Source of the DNA: Lachnoclostridium sp. UBA7215
Lineage (GTDB): Bacteria; Bacillota; Clostridia; Lachnospirales; Lachnospiraceae
Reading direction: 5' to 3'
Length of the DNA: 7,966 nt
NCBI GenBank assembly: GCA_002490465.1
Contig: DKUB01000002.1
Span: 1-7,966 of the forward strand
Shown: piece after piece, positions 6,165 through 7,966 of the stretch
How positions within the stretch are numbered: the first letter of the stretch is position 1
Layout: each line of letters begins with the position of its first letter
Translations under genes and position numbers: made by a program
Notes under the pieces: model-generated
Seen by the model: only the letters and a program-made list of their open reading frames with translations
What the model was told of the DNA's origin: nothing
The model's database searches: none

Positions 6165-6192
6165 AATAGCGATACCTCATTTTTAGAAGTTG

Positions 6193-6201
6193 TGATATGA
6201 T
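6193..6201 (+). promoter_or_regulatory. Extended -10 promoter of the kinase gene
   Basis: TG-A-TATGAT at 6193-6201 is an extended -10 element. No good -35 is present, as expected for this class. Transcription would start near 6208, giving a leader of about 40 bases with the RBS at 6233-6240. This excludes the ATG at 6197 as a start, because it lies inside the promoter. Confidence 0.5.
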
Positions 6202-6247
6202 AATAGTAAGGCAGAACGGGAAAAAGCGCAAGGGAAGGAGAGAGGTT

Positions 6248-7291
6248 ATGTCGGAGAAATATTCAGAGGTTATGCAGCTTGGGCGGCATTCAGATGTGAC
6301 GCTGCTGCGTGAAACTGCTTCTGACAGGCTGGTTGTCCGCAGGATTGTCGGGAATGGACAGGCAGAAATCTATGGGCGGCTGAAAGATATGGCAGGACAG
6401 TATATTCCGGCAATTTACAGTATCGCAGATATAGGGAACGGACAATATGAGATACTGGAAGAATATATTGAAGGGAATACGCTGGAAGAAATGCTGCAGG
6501 AGAAAGAAAAGATGCCTGAACCACTGGCTGCGTTATATATTACGCAGTTATGCGAGGCGCTTGAAAAGCTCCATAAGGCGGGGCTGGTACATAGGGATAT
6601 AAAGCCCAGTAATATCATAATAACACCGGATGGACGTTTGTATATGATAGACTTTGATATTGCACGGACACATAAGACAGGGAGGGATGCAGATACGGAA
6701 ATCCTTGGGACACAGGGATATGCCGCACCTGAACAGTTCGGATTTCATCAGACAGACGCACAGGCGGATATTTATTCGGCGGGCGTTCTGCTGAATAAAC
6801 TCTTGACGGGGAAACTGCCGCATGAGTGCCTTGCGAAAGGCTCGATTGCATATGTGGTAAGGCGGTGTCTCCAAATGGATACGGCGAGGCGTTACCGGAG
6901 TGCAGGAGCGTTGAGAAAGGCATTGCGCTCATATCTTCCGCAGGGGCATCCGCACGCACCCCATATTCTGCGGCAGATACCGGGCTTTCGTTCCTTTACG
7001 GTATGGAAGATGGTATTGGCTGGAACAATCTATGCATTCCTTTTGGTGTGCATAGCGGCAGCGTTGCCGGAAGTGATCGCTGCAGGAACAGGAGTCAGCA
7101 TTTGGTTAGCGGTATCTGTGCTATATTATGTATTTTTGTTCTTTTTCGTATTTGATATTTTTCAGATACGAAGCCGCATGAAATGGCTGGAAAAGTCAAG
7201 AGGGCTGCGGAGCTATCCGCTGAAATGTATTTTATTGGCGGTTGTCATACTGATTATGGCTTCTGCCATAGGTGGGTGGCTTGAAAAATAG
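6248..7291 (+). CDS. Membrane-anchored Hanks-type Ser/Thr protein kinase, beta-3 lysine missing
   Basis: The 347-residue protein has an N-terminal kinase domain (about 1-230). The catalytic loop HRDIKPSN (115-122) has Asp117, Lys119 and Asn122. The metal motif is DFD (135-137) in place of DFG. GTQGYAAPEQFG (154-165) carries APE, and ADIYSAGVLL (173-182) carries the conserved Asp. The glycine loop is degenerate (LGRHSDV, 11-17), and the VAIK lysine position reads VVRRI (29-33). No lysine lies between residues 5 and 45, so the ATP-anchoring Lys is replaced by Arg. Three hydrophobic helices follow (about 253-275, 284-304, 325-344), with no PASTA or other sensor domain. The start ATG 6248 has GGAAGGAG (6233-6240) 7 bases upstream. 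It is divergent from the HTH gene. DFD is common in related clostridial kinases; the missing lysine suggests reduced or unusual activity. Confidence 0.87.
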   Translation: MSEKYSEVMQLGRHSDVTLLRETASDRLVVRRIVGNGQAEIYGRLKDMAGQYIPAIYSIADIGNGQYEILEEYIEGNTLEEMLQEKEKMPEPLAALYITQLCEALEKLHKAGLVHRDIKPSNIIITPDGRLYMIDFDIARTHKTGRDADTEILGTQGYAAPEQFGFHQTDAQADIYSAGVLLNKLLTGKLPHECLAKGSIAYVVRRCLQMDTARRYRSAGALRKALRSYLPQGHPHAPHILRQIPGFRSFTVWKMVLAGTIYAFLLVCIAAALPEVIAAGTGVSIWLAVSVLYYVFLFFFVFDIFQIRSRMKWLEKSRGLRSYPLKCILLAVVILIMASAIGGWLEK

Positions 7292-7343
7292 TAGTGAAAT
7301 AAATAATTGTGTGTTGGCAACATACCAAAGCTTGTTTTCAGGA

Positions 7344-7352
7344 TGGTATAAT
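7344..7352 (+). promoter_or_regulatory. Consensus extended -10 promoter downstream of the kinase
   Basis: TG-G-TATAAT at 7344-7352 is a perfect extended -10. No -35 is visible at the right distance. Transcription would begin near 7359 and meet the strong terminator at 7401-7442. Confidence 0.5.
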
Positions 7353-7358
7353 TAACGG

Positions 7359-7442
7359 AAACGGATAAGTCTGGTATGGGGCAGTTATGGTAAAAGGGAT
7401 AAAACAGGGCAGCACCCCATGAGAAAGGTGTTGCCCTGTTTT
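7359..7442 (+). ncRNA. Candidate short RNA (about 85 nt) between promoter and terminator
   Basis: The interval lies between an extended -10 promoter and a strong terminator and holds no recognisable gene. Only an 11-codon ORF (7387-7422, MVKGIKQGSTP) runs into the terminator stem. ATGGGG (7376-7381) is complementary to CCCCAT (7415-7420), so an upstream hairpin could compete with part of the terminator. It may be a small RNA, a leader peptide/attenuator, or a remnant. Confidence 0.3.
7401..7442. terminator. Strong bidirectional terminator
   Basis: A 16-bp stem (7401-7416 with 7427-7442, one G-U pair) with a 10-base loop ends in TTTT on the plus strand, and its AAAA start gives TTTT on the minus strand. 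It lies between the rightward kinase and the leftward XRE gene and can end transcripts from both. Confidence 0.85.
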
Positions 7443-7458
7443 ACATTGTGTGCCGCTC

Positions 7459-7797
7459 TTACTTGTTCTGTATTTCAACGTAGACTTGCAGATAACGGTT
7501 TAAACGGGCTATATCTTCATTGCTTCCGGTATTTAATATTTTTACAATTTCATCAGGCAGCTTTGAAAGAGCCTCGTTATTTTGTTTGCCAAAGATAAGG
7601 TAATCCATGCTGCAGTCGAAGATGGAGCAGAACTGAATGATCGCTTTTAAAGAGAGGCAGGAAGTGGCATTTTCAACGTGGCTGATATGTTTTGGGCTGA
7701 CACCGAGCATATCGGCTAAGGCTTCCTGCGTAACCTTATGGGAGCGGCGCACCTCTGCTATTCTGGTGCCTATGGCTGCCATAGTAGTATTTTCCAT
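7459..7797 (-). CDS. XRE-family repressor-like regulator
   Basis: The 112-residue protein has a complete Cro/CI-type helix-turn-helix. IGTRIAEVRRSHKVTQEALADMLGVSPKHISHVENATSCLSL spans residues 9-50, with helices 2 and 3 at TQEALADMLG and SPKHISHVEN. ISHVE is the usual XRE signature, and CSIFDCSMDYLIFG (57-70) closes the domain. The C-terminal part (about 74-112) is helical and probably dimerises. The start ATG at 7797 has AGGAGG (complement of 7808-7813) 10 bases upstream; an in-frame ATG five codons later is possible but less well placed. The gene is transcribed away from a control region with nested inverted repeats and an opposing promoter. This fits an autoregulated repressor of the rightward operon beyond the window. 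Such regulators are typical of conjugative elements and prophages. Confidence 0.88.
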   Translation of the reverse strand: MENTTMAAIGTRIAEVRRSHKVTQEALADMLGVSPKHISHVENATSCLSLKAIIQFCSIFDCSMDYLIFGKQNNEALSKLPDEIVKILNTGSNEDIARLNRYLQVYVEIQNK

Positions 7798-7814
7798 GCC
7801 GACTGAACCTCCTA

Positions 7815-7845
7815 AGTATAGTTTATGTATCGTTTAGCCTTTCAA
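7815..7845 (-). promoter_or_regulatory. Probable promoter of the XRE gene
   Basis: On the minus strand TTGAAA (complement of 7840-7845) and TATACT (complement of 7815-7820) are separated by 19 bases, slightly long. The -35 lies in one arm of the 9-bp inverted repeat, so binding there would block this promoter. Confidence 0.4.
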
Positions 7846-7882
7846 TAACGCATTGAAAGGTCTGATTTTAGTTAAAACTATA
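7817..7882. repeat. Nested inverted repeats, likely operator region
   Basis: CCTTTCAAT (7838-7846) and ATTGAAAGG (7852-7860) are perfect 9-bp inverted arms around AACGC. Outside them TATAGTTT (7817-7824) and AAACTATA (7875-7882) are perfect 8-bp inverted arms with almost the same centre (7849-7849.5). The central repeat is a good operator candidate for the adjacent XRE protein. The outer arms partly coincide with -10-like sequences. Confidence 0.55.
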
Positions 7883-7892
7883 TCTATGAGGT

Positions 7893-7920
7893 TTGATTTT
7901 TGGTGGAATGGTGATATAAT
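7893..7920 (+). promoter_or_regulatory. Strong rightward promoter leading out of the window
   Basis: TTGATT (7893-7898) and TATAAT (7915-7920) are spaced 16 bases apart, with TG at 7912-7913 making an extended -10. Transcription would start near 7927 and run right. No ORF begins before the window ends at 7966, so the controlled genes are beyond the edge. Confidence 0.65.
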
Positions 7921-7966
7921 ATTTGTTAAGTGTGCAAAAATTTGAGGCTTCTGGCATGATGGTGGG

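Noticed and set aside
6197..6199. ATG at 6197 as the kinase start
   Set aside because: It lies within the extended -10 promoter and has no RBS. ATG 6248 has a strong RBS at 7 bases.
6826..7155. Plus-strand ORF of 109 codons within the kinase gene
   Set aside because: It is a different frame of the kinase coding sequence with no independent RBS or family motif.
1..7966. CRISPR array, tRNA, rRNA or insertion sequence
   Set aside because: No regularly spaced direct repeats, no tRNA-like cloverleaf with CCA region, no rRNA signature and no transposase-like gene were seen on either strand.

Overview
The window looks like part of an integrated or plasmid-borne mobile element from a Gram-positive, low-to-medium GC anaerobe. 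A gut Firmicute of the Lachnospiraceae type is the best guess. The evidence is strong AGGAGG-type ribosome binding sites, sigma-A promoters with extended -10 boxes, and protein families (DUF932, YqaJ nuclease, Rad52-like annealer, DUF5688, XRE/kinase pair) typical of large plasmids, phages and conjugative elements of that group. The assignment comes from family recognition only, with no database search.

Positions 1-5691 carry a rightward gene array. It starts with a DUF932 protein cut by the left edge, then a YqaJ-type exonuclease, a small helical protein, a Rad52-like single-strand annealing protein, a DUF5688 protein, two unrecognised small proteins and a serine recombinase. Exonuclease plus annealing protein is the composition of a Red-like homologous recombination module, and the serine recombinase adds a site-specific one. 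Several genes overlap (2473-2501, 4775-4782, 5002-5005), so translation is probably coupled. Two intergenic gaps (2035-2114 and 4175-4371) are full of mutually exclusive RNA hairpins and look like regulatory leaders. Six of the eight proteins in this array end in Ala-Ala, written with different codons.

Positions 5692-7458 hold a self-contained regulatory pair: a leftward helix-turn-helix protein and a divergent Hanks-type protein kinase with three C-terminal membrane helices. A hairpin terminator sits at each end of the pair. The kinase has HRD, Asn and APE motifs but no lysine where the beta-3 ATP-anchoring lysine should be. Between the kinase and the next gene is a consensus extended -10 promoter followed about 50 bases later by a very strong terminator, with no clear gene between them.

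Positions 7459-7966 hold a leftward XRE repressor-like gene and a compact control region: a nested inverted repeat, a leftward promoter for the XRE gene and a strong rightward promoter that fires out of the window. This resembles the regulatory switch of a prophage or conjugative element, with the controlled operon beyond the right edge.
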